Below are positions 1-5,314 of a stretch of DNA of 6,555 bases, in pieces (within the stretch, counting starts at the first letter, position 1; the number at the start of each line of letters is the position of its first letter). Made by a program: the position numbers and the translations under genes. This DNA comes from Sediminispirochaeta sp. (GTDB taxonomy: Bacteria; Spirochaetota; Spirochaetia; DSM-16054; Sediminispirochaetaceae), in NCBI GenBank assembly GCA_011046055.1, contig DSBN01000147.1:1-6555 (forward strand), written 5' to 3'. Under the pieces are notes generated by a model. That model had not been told where the DNA came from. It made no database searches and saw nothing but the letters and a program-made list of their open reading frames with translations.

Positions 1-455
1 CTATTTTTGCCTACCCGAGCATGCTGGCGCTGACCAATTACCGTATCGCCCACGAGCTCTACCTGCGGGACGTCCCGCTGATTCCCAGGATCATCACCGA
101 GATCGCCCATTCCAAAACGGGGATCGATATCCACCCGGGGGCGAGGATAGGCGAGCACTTCTTCATCGATCACGGTACCGGGGTGGTGATCGGAGAGACG
201 GCGATCATCGGCCGAGGGGTACGGCTCTACCAGGGGGTAACCCTGGGGGCGCGGAGTTTTCCCCTGGACAAAAACGGCAAGCCCATCAAGGGCATCGAGC
301 GGCACCCGATCTTGGAGGACAACGTGATCATCTACTCCGGGGCGACGCTGCTGGGAAGGATCAGGATCGGGAAAAACTCGGTGATCGGCGGCAACGTATG
401 GATCACCCGGGACGTAGCCCCGGACACGACGGTGCGGGCTAACTTCGAGGACTGA
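1..455 (+). CDS. cysE: Serine O-acetyltransferase, 5'-truncated by window edge
   Basis: This enzyme transfers acetyl from acetyl-CoA to L-serine, giving O-acetylserine, the first committed step of cysteine synthesis in the cytoplasm. The reading frame is open from base 3 and enters from outside the window, so the methionine codon at 21 is internal: the residues before it (AYPS) and after it (NYRIAHELY) match the end of the SAT helical domain. A left-handed beta-helix hexapeptide domain follows. Counting from the codon at 21, D36 (in DIHPGA) and H51 (in DHGTG) are 15 residues apart, as in the Asp-His catalytic dyad of characterised SATs, and H95 (in ERHP) matches the second conserved histidine. 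The [15 protein letters not shown] insertion before ERHP is typical of the EpsC-like long SAT subgroup. The C-terminus ends in Glu-Asp, without the terminal Ile used to dock into cysteine synthase. The stop codon lies inside the opposite-strand protease gene. The family call is firm; the missing N-terminus cannot be judged. Confidence 0.93.
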   Translation, partial: IFAYPSMLALTNYRIAHELYLRDVPLIPRIITEIAHSKTGIDIHPGARIGEHFFIDHGTGVVIGETAIIGRGVRLYQGVTLGARSFPLDKNGKPIKGIERHPILEDNVIIYSGATLLGRIRIGKNSVIGGNVWITRDVAPDTTVRANFED

Positions 456-1005
456 GGCTTTTCCCTAGCACCAACAGGGAACTCCCGTTCAGCAGGAAGT
501 GCAGCAGCACCGCCGACCAGATGTCTCCGCCCCACTGCCGCAGCAGCCCCAGGCCAAGCCCCATCACCAGGGCGTAGAGAGGCCATATCCACAGCTCCCG
601 GCGCAGCGGAAAATGGCTGAGGGCGAACAGAAGGGTAGCTGGTAGAATACCAATTATAGGCTGCAGGGCGCCGCGAAAGAGCATCTCTTCCCCTATGGCG
701 CTGGAGGCCGCCAGAATCATCACCTGACTCCCACTGAGAGGGCCCAGACTTTCTTCGAGGAAGTGAATAAAACGTCCCAAGGTCCGGGAGTGGCGGGGTC
801 CGAGAAGGACCAGGGCCAAGTTCACGGAGAGCAGCAGCGCCACGGTTCCCAGCTCCGCGAAGAGCCGGGGGCGTTGGGGTACGGGGCGGAGTCCCTGCCA
901 AGGGTCGCCGGCAAAGAGCATGATCAGCAGAGCGATCAGGGCCATGGCTCCGTAAAAGAGCAGCGCCTTGGTGGTGAAGGTAGCTTTTTTAGAAAAAACG
1001 GACAT
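439..1005 (-). CDS. CPBP-family intramembrane glutamic protease
   Basis: This is a 188-residue integral membrane protein of the CPBP (CAAX protease and bacteriocin-processing, Abi) family. The family motifs are complete and in order: EE at 106-107 followed by R111 (EExxxR), F127 and H131 (FxxxH), and H169 and N173 (HxxxN). These form the glutamate/histidine active site within the membrane. Hydrophobic segments lie at about 13-32, 51-69, 93-105, 114-130, 138-156 and 162-182. The N-terminus is basic (SKK), with no cleavable signal peptide apparent. The start ATG is preceded by a purine-rich AGAAAGG at 1020-1026, about 14 nt away, which is long for a Shine-Dalgarno spacing. Its last 17 bp overlap the end of the cysE gene on the other strand, so neither gene has room for its own terminator. 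The substrate is unknown: bacterial members process peptides, confer bacteriocin self-immunity or act on membrane proteins, and nothing nearby suggests a peptide substrate. Confidence 0.9.
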   Translation of the reverse strand: MSVFSKKATFTTKALLFYGAMALIALLIMLFAGDPWQGLRPVPQRPRLFAELGTVALLLSVNLALVLLGPRHSRTLGRFIHFLEESLGPLSGSQVMILAASSAIGEEMLFRGALQPIIGILPATLLFALSHFPLRRELWIWPLYALVMGLGLGLLRQWGGDIWSAVLLHFLLNGSSLLVLGKSLSPRS

Positions 1006-1035
1006 CCCGGGAATTGTCGCCTTTCTGATCGGTTT

Positions 1036-1102
1036 TGTCTACTTCCGGCATAGGAAAGATCTTTTATCCATGAATACGCAAGCAGTAGACATTTTTTCCT
1101 AT
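1036..1102. repeat. Two interleaved 8-bp inverted repeats in divergent intergenic region
   Basis: TGTCTACT at 1036-1043 is matched by its reverse complement AGTAGACA at 1084-1091. ATAGGAAA at 1050-1057 is matched by TTTCCTAT at 1095-1102. The arms run A, B, A', B', so the two pairs cannot form nested hairpins. As RNA they would have H-type pseudoknot geometry; as DNA they could be paired operator half-sites. A perfect 10-bp palindrome, AAAGATCTTT at 1055-1064, overlaps one arm. The block lies between the divergent protease gene and the 106-residue protein gene and ends about 10 bp from the protease ribosome-binding site. Function is not known. Confidence 0.5.
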
Positions 1103-1120
1103 ACTAGATCCAGAAAAATT

Positions 1121-1129
1121 TGGTAAAAT
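1121..1129 (+). promoter_or_regulatory. Candidate extended -10 promoter for the 106-residue protein gene
   Basis: TGGTAAAAT fits the extended -10 form TGnTATAAT, with five of six hexamer bases matching. No convincing -35 lies 16-18 bp upstream, which extended -10 promoters can tolerate. The start of transcription would fall near 1136, leaving a leader of about 26 nt before the GTG start at 1162. Another -10-like hexamer, TATACT at 1100-1105, also lacks a -35. Confidence 0.35.
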
Positions 1130-1149
1130 TGAAGGGAAAACGGAATACT

Positions 1150-1158
1150 GGGGAGGAG
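1150..1158 (+). promoter_or_regulatory. Ribosome-binding site that fixes the GTG start at 1162
   Basis: GGGGAGGAG contains a full GGAGG core at 1152-1156, five bases before the in-frame GTG at 1162. The longer reading frame would open at a TTG at 1120 with no ribosome-binding site and would run through the -10-like sequence, so the GTG start is preferred. Confidence 0.75.
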
Positions 1159-1161
1159 AAA

Positions 1162-1482
1162 GTGGAGAAGGAGAACAAGGAAGAGAGAAAGGGCGTGATC
1201 CTGGTACACGGCAAGTACTTCGGCCTGGTCGATGTGGAGAACCTCAAGAAGCACCTGGACCAGAACTGCTGCCACGACTGCTGGCTCTACCTGGAGGAGC
1301 CGCCGGTGGAGCGGGTCGAGCAGGAGCTGGAGAAGGACCACCGCATTCAAATACGGGTGACCAAGAATCCCAAAAAAGTCGCCAAGGCTTATATGGACGA
1401 GCTGAAGCAAAAAGGGGTGGCCGTGGAGCTCAAACGGCTGGAGCAGGTCTCCGACCGTTCCATGACCCGGGGCGGGTGCTGA
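1162..1482 (+). CDS. Uncharacterised 106-residue cysteine-containing protein
   Basis: I do not recognise this protein. From the GTG start it is a small, highly charged, probably cytoplasmic protein of 106 residues with no signal peptide or membrane segment. A Lys/Glu-rich head (residues 1-10) leads to a predicted strand GVILVHG and then KYFGLVDVENLKKHL. A cysteine cluster follows at C36, C37, H38 and C40 (CCHxC). The second half looks like alternating helices and strands: a Glu-rich helix at about 47-58, a short RIQIRV strand at 61-66, a helix at about 69-84 and the strand VAVELKRL at 86-93. The last residue is C106, after two glycines. Four cysteines and a histidine in so small a protein suggest metal binding or redox chemistry, but this is inference. 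Codon use and GC-rich composition match the neighbours, and the ribosome-binding site is strong, supporting a real gene. It is transcribed alone, divergent from the protease gene and convergent with the SDR gene. Confidence 0.75.
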   Translation: MEKENKEERKGVILVHGKYFGLVDVENLKKHLDQNCCHDCWLYLEEPPVERVEQELEKDHRIQIRVTKNPKKVAKAYMDELKQKGVAVELKRLEQVSDRSMTRGGC

Positions 1483-1508
1483 GAGCTGGATAGAACTATA
1501 TCCGGCTC
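1483..1508 (+). terminator. Stem-loop directly after the stop codon of the 106-residue protein gene
   Basis: GAGCTGGATA (1483-1492) and TATCCGGCTC (1499-1508) pair as a 10-bp stem with one U-G wobble around a 6-nt loop, beginning at the base after the TGA stop. On the opposite strand the wobble becomes a C-A mismatch, so the plus strand is favoured. No U-tract follows, so it is a poor intrinsic terminator. It may act as a 3'-end-stabilising hairpin or a leaky terminator between two convergent genes. Confidence 0.45.
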
Positions 1509-1535
1509 CCAGCTGCTGCTTTCCGCGGAGCGGGG

Positions 1536-2327
1536 CTACATGGTTCCGTGGAGCAGTCCTCCGTCGATCACGTAGGAGTGGCCCGTCACGTAGCTCGCCG
1601 CCGGGGAGAGGAGAAAGACCGCCGACCGACCCAACTCGTCGGGGTCGCCGTAGCGTTCCAGAGGGACCGCCGACTGTCGGTTTTTTTTCACCTCCTGAAT
1701 ATCTTTGCCCTGGGCTTCCGCGGTAATGGCGTCCAGGTTTTTCAGCCTCTCGGTGTCGAAGAAACCGGGGATGATGTTGTTCACCCGGATACCGTAGGGG
1801 GCGAACTCCCGGGAGATGGTCTTCACCAGGCTCACCACGCCGGAACGCATCACGTTGGAGAGGATGAGGTTGGGCACCGGCTCTTTCACCGAGATCGAGG
1901 TCAGGGTCAGAATCGAGCCGCCGCCGTTCTTTTTCATCGCCTCGGCGGCGCGGCGAATCAAGCGGACCGCCGACAGGAGGGTCAGCTCAAAGGCGTCCTG
2001 CCATCCCGAGTCGTCGAAGTCGGCGAAGGTGCCCGCCGGGGGACCTCCGGCGTTGACGAAGACCCCGTCGATACGGCCGAAGGCCGCCAGGGTTCGATCG
2101 ACCCAGCTGTTTATCGATTCGCCGTCGCTCATATCAAGTTCGAAGGCCTCTACCCGCGCTCCGGTACCGGAGGCGATGGCTTCTCCGGCGGCCCGTATCG
2201 TCTCCGGGTTGCGGCTGCCGATCGAGACCAGGGCCCCCTCCTGGGCGGCTATTTTGGCGGTGCTGAAGCCCAAGCCCTTGCTGGCTCCGGCGACCATGAT
2301 CACTTTGTCCTTCAGTCCAAGATCCAT
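1536..2327 (-). CDS. SDR-fold oxidoreductase-like protein with altered catalytic tetrad
   Basis: This is a 263-residue classical short-chain dehydrogenase/reductase by fold and length. The Rossmann nucleotide-binding loop GASKGLG is at 14-20, R39 after the second strand suggests NADP(H), the NAGG motif is at 92-95, and IPG at 186-188 and the VIDGG tail are also present. Aligned by eye to FabG-type enzymes, the catalytic Asn-Ser-Tyr-Lys tetrad reads E114, S144, S157, R161: the serine is kept, but Tyr and Lys are replaced within LSNVMRSG. A BKR-like SDR subgroup without a perfect catalytic tetrad is known, and this looks like a member; its reaction is not established. The ATG at 2325-2327 is chosen because AGGAGG lies five bases upstream; the in-frame GTG two codons earlier overlaps that site. 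It has its own promoter and convergent and divergent neighbours, so it is probably monocistronic. It should not be annotated simply as 3-oxoacyl-ACP reductase. Confidence 0.9.
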   Translation of the reverse strand: MDLGLKDKVIMVAGASKGLGFSTAKIAAQEGALVSIGSRNPETIRAAGEAIASGTGARVEAFELDMSDGESINSWVDRTLAAFGRIDGVFVNAGGPPAGTFADFDDSGWQDAFELTLLSAVRLIRRAAEAMKKNGGGSILTLTSISVKEPVPNLILSNVMRSGVVSLVKTISREFAPYGIRVNNIIPGFFDTERLKNLDAITAEAQGKDIQEVKKNRQSAVPLERYGDPDELGRSAVFLLSPAASYVTGHSYVIDGGLLHGTM

Positions 2328-2332
2328 TTCCA

Positions 2333-2338
2333 CCTCCT
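2333..2338 (-). promoter_or_regulatory. Perfect Shine-Dalgarno for the SDR gene
   Basis: Read on the minus strand this is AGGAGG, five bases before the ATG at 2325-2327. It decides the start against the in-frame GTG at 2331-2333, whose first base falls inside the site. Confidence 0.85.
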
Positions 2339-2344
2339 AATACG

Positions 2345-2370
2345 AAAATGGCCGTGCTCGGCTATTTTTA
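2345..2370 (+). terminator. Terminator-like hairpin with U-tract, inside the SDR leader region
   Basis: AAAATGGCCG (2345-2354) pairs with CGGCTATTTT (2359-2368) around the tetraloop TGCT. On the plus strand this gives ten pairs with one G-U wobble, ending in a U-rich run to 2369. On the minus strand the wobble becomes an A-C mismatch, so the structure reads better as a plus-strand intrinsic terminator. It would stop rightward transcripts running antisense through the SDR gene just before the addB promoter. On the minus strand it lies in the SDR 5' untranslated region, 6 nt before the Shine-Dalgarno sequence, and could influence translation. Confidence 0.5.
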
Positions 2371-2391
2371 GTAGTTTCTCATGCTACTTCA

Positions 2392-2420
2392 AGTATAATA
2401 ATTTCATTACCACAAGTCTA
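2392..2420 (-). promoter_or_regulatory. Promoter of the SDR gene
   Basis: On the minus strand TAGACT (2415-2420; four of six matches to TTGACA) is followed by an exact 17-bp spacer and TATACT (2392-2397; five of six matches to TATAAT). Transcription would begin near 2385, giving a leader of about 55-60 nt that contains the hairpin at 2345-2370 and the perfect Shine-Dalgarno. It lies in the most AT-rich part of the region. Confidence 0.65.
2394..2399 (+). promoter_or_regulatory. Consensus -10 hexamer on plus strand, candidate addB promoter
   Basis: TATAAT is a perfect -10 hexamer that shares four base pairs with the minus-strand -10 of the SDR gene. No good -35 is present 16-18 bp upstream, so either an activator is needed or the promoter is weak. 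Transcription would start near 2406 and give addB a leader of about 140 nt. Confidence 0.4.
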
Positions 2421-2429
2421 AAAGAGCGA

Positions 2430-2473
2430 CGGGGCGGACGCGAGGCTGCCCCGGGAAAGGGCCGCGCTGCGGC
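2430..2473 (+). promoter_or_regulatory. GC-rich structured stretch in presumed addB leader
   Basis: Two plus-strand hairpins can be drawn. CGGGGCGG (2430-2437) pairs with CTGCCCCG (2446-2453): eight pairs with one G-U and an 8-nt loop. GCCGC (2461-2465) pairs with GCGGC (2469-2473) around a 3-nt loop. The block is abruptly GC-rich inside an otherwise AT-rich intergenic region and has no long reading frame. No known riboswitch or leader family is recognised. Confidence 0.4.
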
Positions 2474-2495
2474 ATCCGTGGTGCTATATCCGTGG
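2474..2495 (+). repeat. 8-bp direct repeat ATCCGTGG, 14-bp period
   Basis: ATCCGTGG occurs at 2474-2481 and again at 2488-2495; each copy is followed by TGC or CGC, extending the similarity to 11 bases with one difference. The copies lie between the GC-rich hairpins and the addB start. They could be binding half-sites, but the 14-bp spacing is not a full helical turn and chance cannot be excluded. Confidence 0.35.
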
Positions 2496-2545
2496 CGCAA
2501 TAAAAGAGACTTTCACATTTCCCCGACATGTGGTAGCAGTATAGT

Positions 2546-5314
2546 ATGGACATCGACAAAGTCATTTTGCAGGGGCTGGAGGAGGAGGGGAGCCGTTTCG
2601 TTTTTCCCAGCGAGGTGGCCGCGGAGTTTCACCTGCGGCGGGCTCTGATGAATGGACCGCATCGAGCGCTGCGGGCGGACCGCTTTCTCTCCTGGGACCG
2701 CTTGAAAGAGCAGGAGTTCTCTCCCCGCCGGGACCTGCTGCCGGTGAACACCCTGTACCGCGGTCTGTTTGCCGCTTCGCTACTGGAGGAGCATCGGGTC
2801 TCGGGGCCGCTGTTCCAGGTGCTGGCGGGGGAATACCAGCCCGGACGGGATGTCTCGGTGTTCGAACAGCAGATCACTGCCGCCCTGGGGCAGTCGCAGA
2901 AGGCGGTGGACCTGCTCCAGCACCGGGGAGATGCGGTGCCCCGGGAGCTGCGGGAGGATCTGCTCCTGCTCCACCGCAGGTATCTGGAGTATTTGAACGA
3001 CAACGGCCTCTACGAGCCGGCCTTCAGCAGGCCCGAAGCTCACGGCGACGGCGACCGCCACTACCACCTCTTTTTTCCCGAATTGATCGAGGACTTCCGT
3101 GAATACCGGGGGCTGTTGGAGGGCAAGCGGAACTACAGCATCCACGGTCTGGACGAGTTTTCGGAGCCCGCCGAAAACGGCGAGGTGCTCCGCTTCGGCA
3201 ACGCTCGACTTGAGTTGAATTGGCTGATCCGGGAGCTGCACCGGCTGCTGGAGGAGGGGGTGCATCCGTCGCGGATAGCTCTGAGCCTTCCGGACTACGA
3301 GGCGTGGCGGCCCTACCTGGAGGAGGAGGCGCGGATTCGAGATATACCGCTGGACTTCCGAGCGGGCCGTGTTCTGGGAGACTACCCCGCCGGACGACTG
3401 TTCCAGAAGGTGGCCGATCTGGTGAGCAGCGGCTTTGCCCTGGAGGAGCTGAAGGCGCTGGTTTTGGACCCCGGCTACCCCTGGAAGAGGGAGGATGAGC
3501 TGCGAGAGCTGCTGCGATTCGCCCTGGACCATTTCTACGTCCGGAATTGGGGAGGGACATCCGGGGGGCGCCGGAACGAGCTGCCCAGGAAGCTTAGAAA
3601 CGCCGGGCGCGACGAGCTGGCGAAGCTGAGCGAGCAGCTGCGCCGGCAGGGTGAAAAAATGGTCTCCGCCGAGACCGCCCGAGAGCTCTCCAAGGAGGTA
3701 CACGGCTTTCTCCACGGTTTTTTCGACCCCCAGAGCTGGGACCCCGAGTCAGAACGGGTGCTGCAGTACTGTCTGATGGTCCTCCGGGAGCTGGTGGAGG
3801 CGGAGGAGCGGCTCTCTCTGAAGATCCTCTCCCCCTTCAGCCGCTGGACCAAGCTGCTGGGCAGCAGGATTTACGTCAGTGCCGTACGTCGAGAGGCGAT
3901 ACCGGTCTACCGTTATCGGGTCTCCGCGGGCATCGTTCCGTCTTACCACTTCATCCCCGGCGCCGGTCACGGTGAGACCCGGGTGAGGCACGAGGATCTG
4001 GCCTTTCTCCGGGACGATTACCGCGACTTGCTCAGCGAGGAGAAGAGCCGCGACTCTTCGTCGGCCTTTCTCCGAGTTTACCGGAGTTCGGGAGATCGGG
4101 TCGGTATCAGCTGCAGCGATGTGGGTTTCTCGGGGCCTCAGCTGCCACCGGGGGAGCTGCTGGCCGCCGGTGGAGTCCGGACGATGGAGGAGACCGCAGC
4201 GTCGATTGAGCTCCACGAGCCCTGGAGCGGGGAGGAGCTCTTCTGGGCGGGGGAGACGAAGTTCCCCGAGCGGCTTTTTCGTACGCAGATAGAGGGATTC
4301 GGGAGGATCATGGCCACCGGCTTTGCCGCCAAAGGACTGGACCTGAGCGGTGAACAGCTCGCAGACGGGGAGCTGCTGGCCCGGGCCGGTGAGATGTGGC
4401 GCGACGAAGAGGAACGGAAGGAAAACAAGGGCCACCTCTGTCTTTCGCCCACCAGCTTCGACAGCTACCTGAACTGCCCCTTCGCCCACCTCTGGCAGCG
4501 AGGTCTTCAGCTCGAGGAGGATGAGTACGAGAGCCTCTTTGTGGAACACCGACACATGGGGATCATCCTCCACCGGATCTTCGCCGAACTCTACCGACAG
4601 GTGGTCGCCGAGGACGGACGCTGGAATGCCGAGCACGGCCGGCGCTACGAGCAGATGGCCGAAGAGATCTGTCGTCGGGAGTTGGCGAAGCAAGAGCGGC
4701 GGGGGATGGACTTCGTAGCTCCCTCGTGGAGCTGGTTCGCCGCCTCGGCTCGGGAGCAGCTCAAAACCTTCGTAGAGCAGGAGAGCCGTAGTTTCGACGG
4801 CGCCCGGTACGAGCTCCTGGAAGACAAGCTGCGGGTCGAGCTGCCCGCTGCCGGTGCCGCTATAGGCGGCCGGGTCGATCGGCTGGGTCGGATGCAGGAG
4901 CAGGTTTTCCTGATAGACTACAAAAAAGGCAAAGCACCACCGAAGGGGGATATCTATCAGCCCGAGTCGCTGCCGGCGATCTCACAGCTGCCGCTCTACG
5001 TCTATCTGGCTCGGCGGAAGGGCTACTCGGTGGGCTCGGCCTCCTACTACAGCTTCACCGAAGGGGGTTTCCGCCACGTATTCGTCGCCGAAGACTCGAT
5101 CCTGCGGCGTAGGGAGGAGAAGGTGAAGGCGTTTTTGACGCCCGAGGAGTTCGAAGAGCTGACCGCCAGGATCGTGGATTCGATACAGGCGGTGGCGCGG
5201 CAGATTCGCCAAGGGGACTATCGGGCGCGGGAGAACTGCAAATCCTGCAATCTGCGCGGTCTGTGCCGCACCAAGTACAACTTGAGACTACCGGGGGTAC
5301 GAAGTGGCGCTTAG
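2546..5314 (+). CDS. addB: AddB-type subunit of ATP-dependent helicase-nuclease, PD-(D/E)XK nuclease
   Basis: This 922-residue protein is the nuclease partner of the AddA-like helicase encoded next to it; together they would resect double-strand DNA ends for RecA loading. The N-terminal half is a helicase-like fold without a Walker A loop: it opens at FVFPSEVAAEF, equivalent to the strand after the P-loop of longer AddB proteins. The stretch around GVHPSRIALSLPD (238-250) matches the second RecA-like domain. The C-terminal nuclease domain has G672 and H676 in GIILH, D778 (GRVDR), D791 and K793 in the DYK motif, and Q814/Y818 in QLPLY. C644 with C898, C901 and C907 (Cx2Cx5C) reproduces the AddB 4Fe-4S staple. 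The start is the first ATG after an in-frame TAG at 2534-2536; only a weak GGTAG precedes it. Length is below the roughly 1,160 residues of Firmicutes AddB, mostly from the missing P-loop region and shorter helicase lobes. RexB or another AddB-like variant is the alternative name. Confidence 0.87.
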   Translation: MDIDKVILQGLEEEGSRFVFPSEVAAEFHLRRALMNGPHRALRADRFLSWDRLKEQEFSPRRDLLPVNTLYRGLFAASLLEEHRVSGPLFQVLAGEYQPGRDVSVFEQQITAALGQSQKAVDLLQHRGDAVPRELREDLLLLHRRYLEYLNDNGLYEPAFSRPEAHGDGDRHYHLFFPELIEDFREYRGLLEGKRNYSIHGLDEFSEPAENGEVLRFGNARLELNWLIRELHRLLEEGVHPSRIALSLPDYEAWRPYLEEEARIRDIPLDFRAGRVLGDYPAGRLFQKVADLVSSGFALEELKALVLDPGYPWKREDELRELLRFALDHFYVRNWGGTSGGRRNELPRKLRNAGRDELAKLSEQLRRQGEKMVSAETARELSKEVHGFLHGFFDPQSWDPESERVLQYCLMVLRELVEAEERLSLKILSPFSRWTKLLGSRIYVSAVRREAIPVYRYRVSAGIVPSYHFIPGAGHGETRVRHEDLAFLRDDYRDLLSEEKSRDSSSAFLRVYRSSGDRVGISCSDVGFSGPQLPPGELLAAGGVRTMEETAASIELHEPWSGEELFWAGETKFPERLFRTQIEGFGRIMATGFAAKGLDLSGEQLADGELLARAGEMWRDEEERKENKGHLCLSPTSFDSYLNCPFAHLWQRGLQLEEDEYESLFVEHRHMGIILHRIFAELYRQVVAEDGRWNAEHGRRYEQMAEEICRRELAKQERRGMDFVAPSWSWFAASAREQLKTFVEQESRSFDGARYELLEDKLRVELPAAGAAIGGRVDRLGRMQEQVFLIDYKKGKAPPKGDIYQPESLPAISQLPLYVYLARRKGYSVGSASYYSFTEGGFRHVFVAEDSILRRREEKVKAFLTPEEFEELTARIVDSIQAVARQIRQGDYRARENCKSCNLRGLCRTKYNLRLPGVRSGA
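5293..5298 (+). promoter_or_regulatory. Ribosome-binding site for addA inside addB
   Basis: GGGGGT lies five bases before the GTG at 5304, within the last codons of addB. It supports the overlapping GTG start; the next in-frame GTG, at codon 14, would remove the conserved Q motif. Confidence 0.6.

Noticed and set aside
461..481. TTCCCT/AGGGAA inverted repeat just after the cysE stop
   Set aside because: Only 6 bp with a 9-nt loop and no U-tract on either strand, and it lies within protease coding sequence; probably chance.
1120..1161. TTG start extending the unknown protein by 14 residues
   Set aside because: No ribosome-binding site precedes it, and a perfect GGAGG sits just before the GTG at 1162.
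1505..1531. GCTCC/GGAGC stem between the convergent genes as the SDR terminator
   Set aside because: Five-bp stem with a 17-nt loop, no U-tract, and it competes with the better 1483-1508 stem-loop.
2348..2371. Seven-codon plus-strand ORF (MAVLGYF) as a leader peptide for addB
   Set aside because: It has no ribosome-binding site, lies upstream of the candidate addB promoter and coincides with the hairpin sequence.
2484..2545. TATATC and TATAGT as addB -10 elements
   Set aside because: Neither has a reasonable -35 at 16-18 bp; TATAGT touches the ATG and would give a leaderless RNA. Kept only as an alternative in the leader finding.
1548..2648. Long plus-strand open frame across the SDR gene
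   Set aside because: It is antisense to a well-supported SDR gene, has low-complexity Gly/Arg/His-rich composition and no family motif; GC-rich DNA opens such frames by chance.
2780..3715. Long minus-strand open frame opposite addB
   Set aside because: It mirrors addB codons, is Leu/Gln/Pro-rich without domains and lacks a ribosome-binding site.
3749..4693. Second long minus-strand open frame opposite addB
   Set aside because: Same reason: an antisense shadow of strongly coding sequence with conserved nuclease motifs on the other strand.
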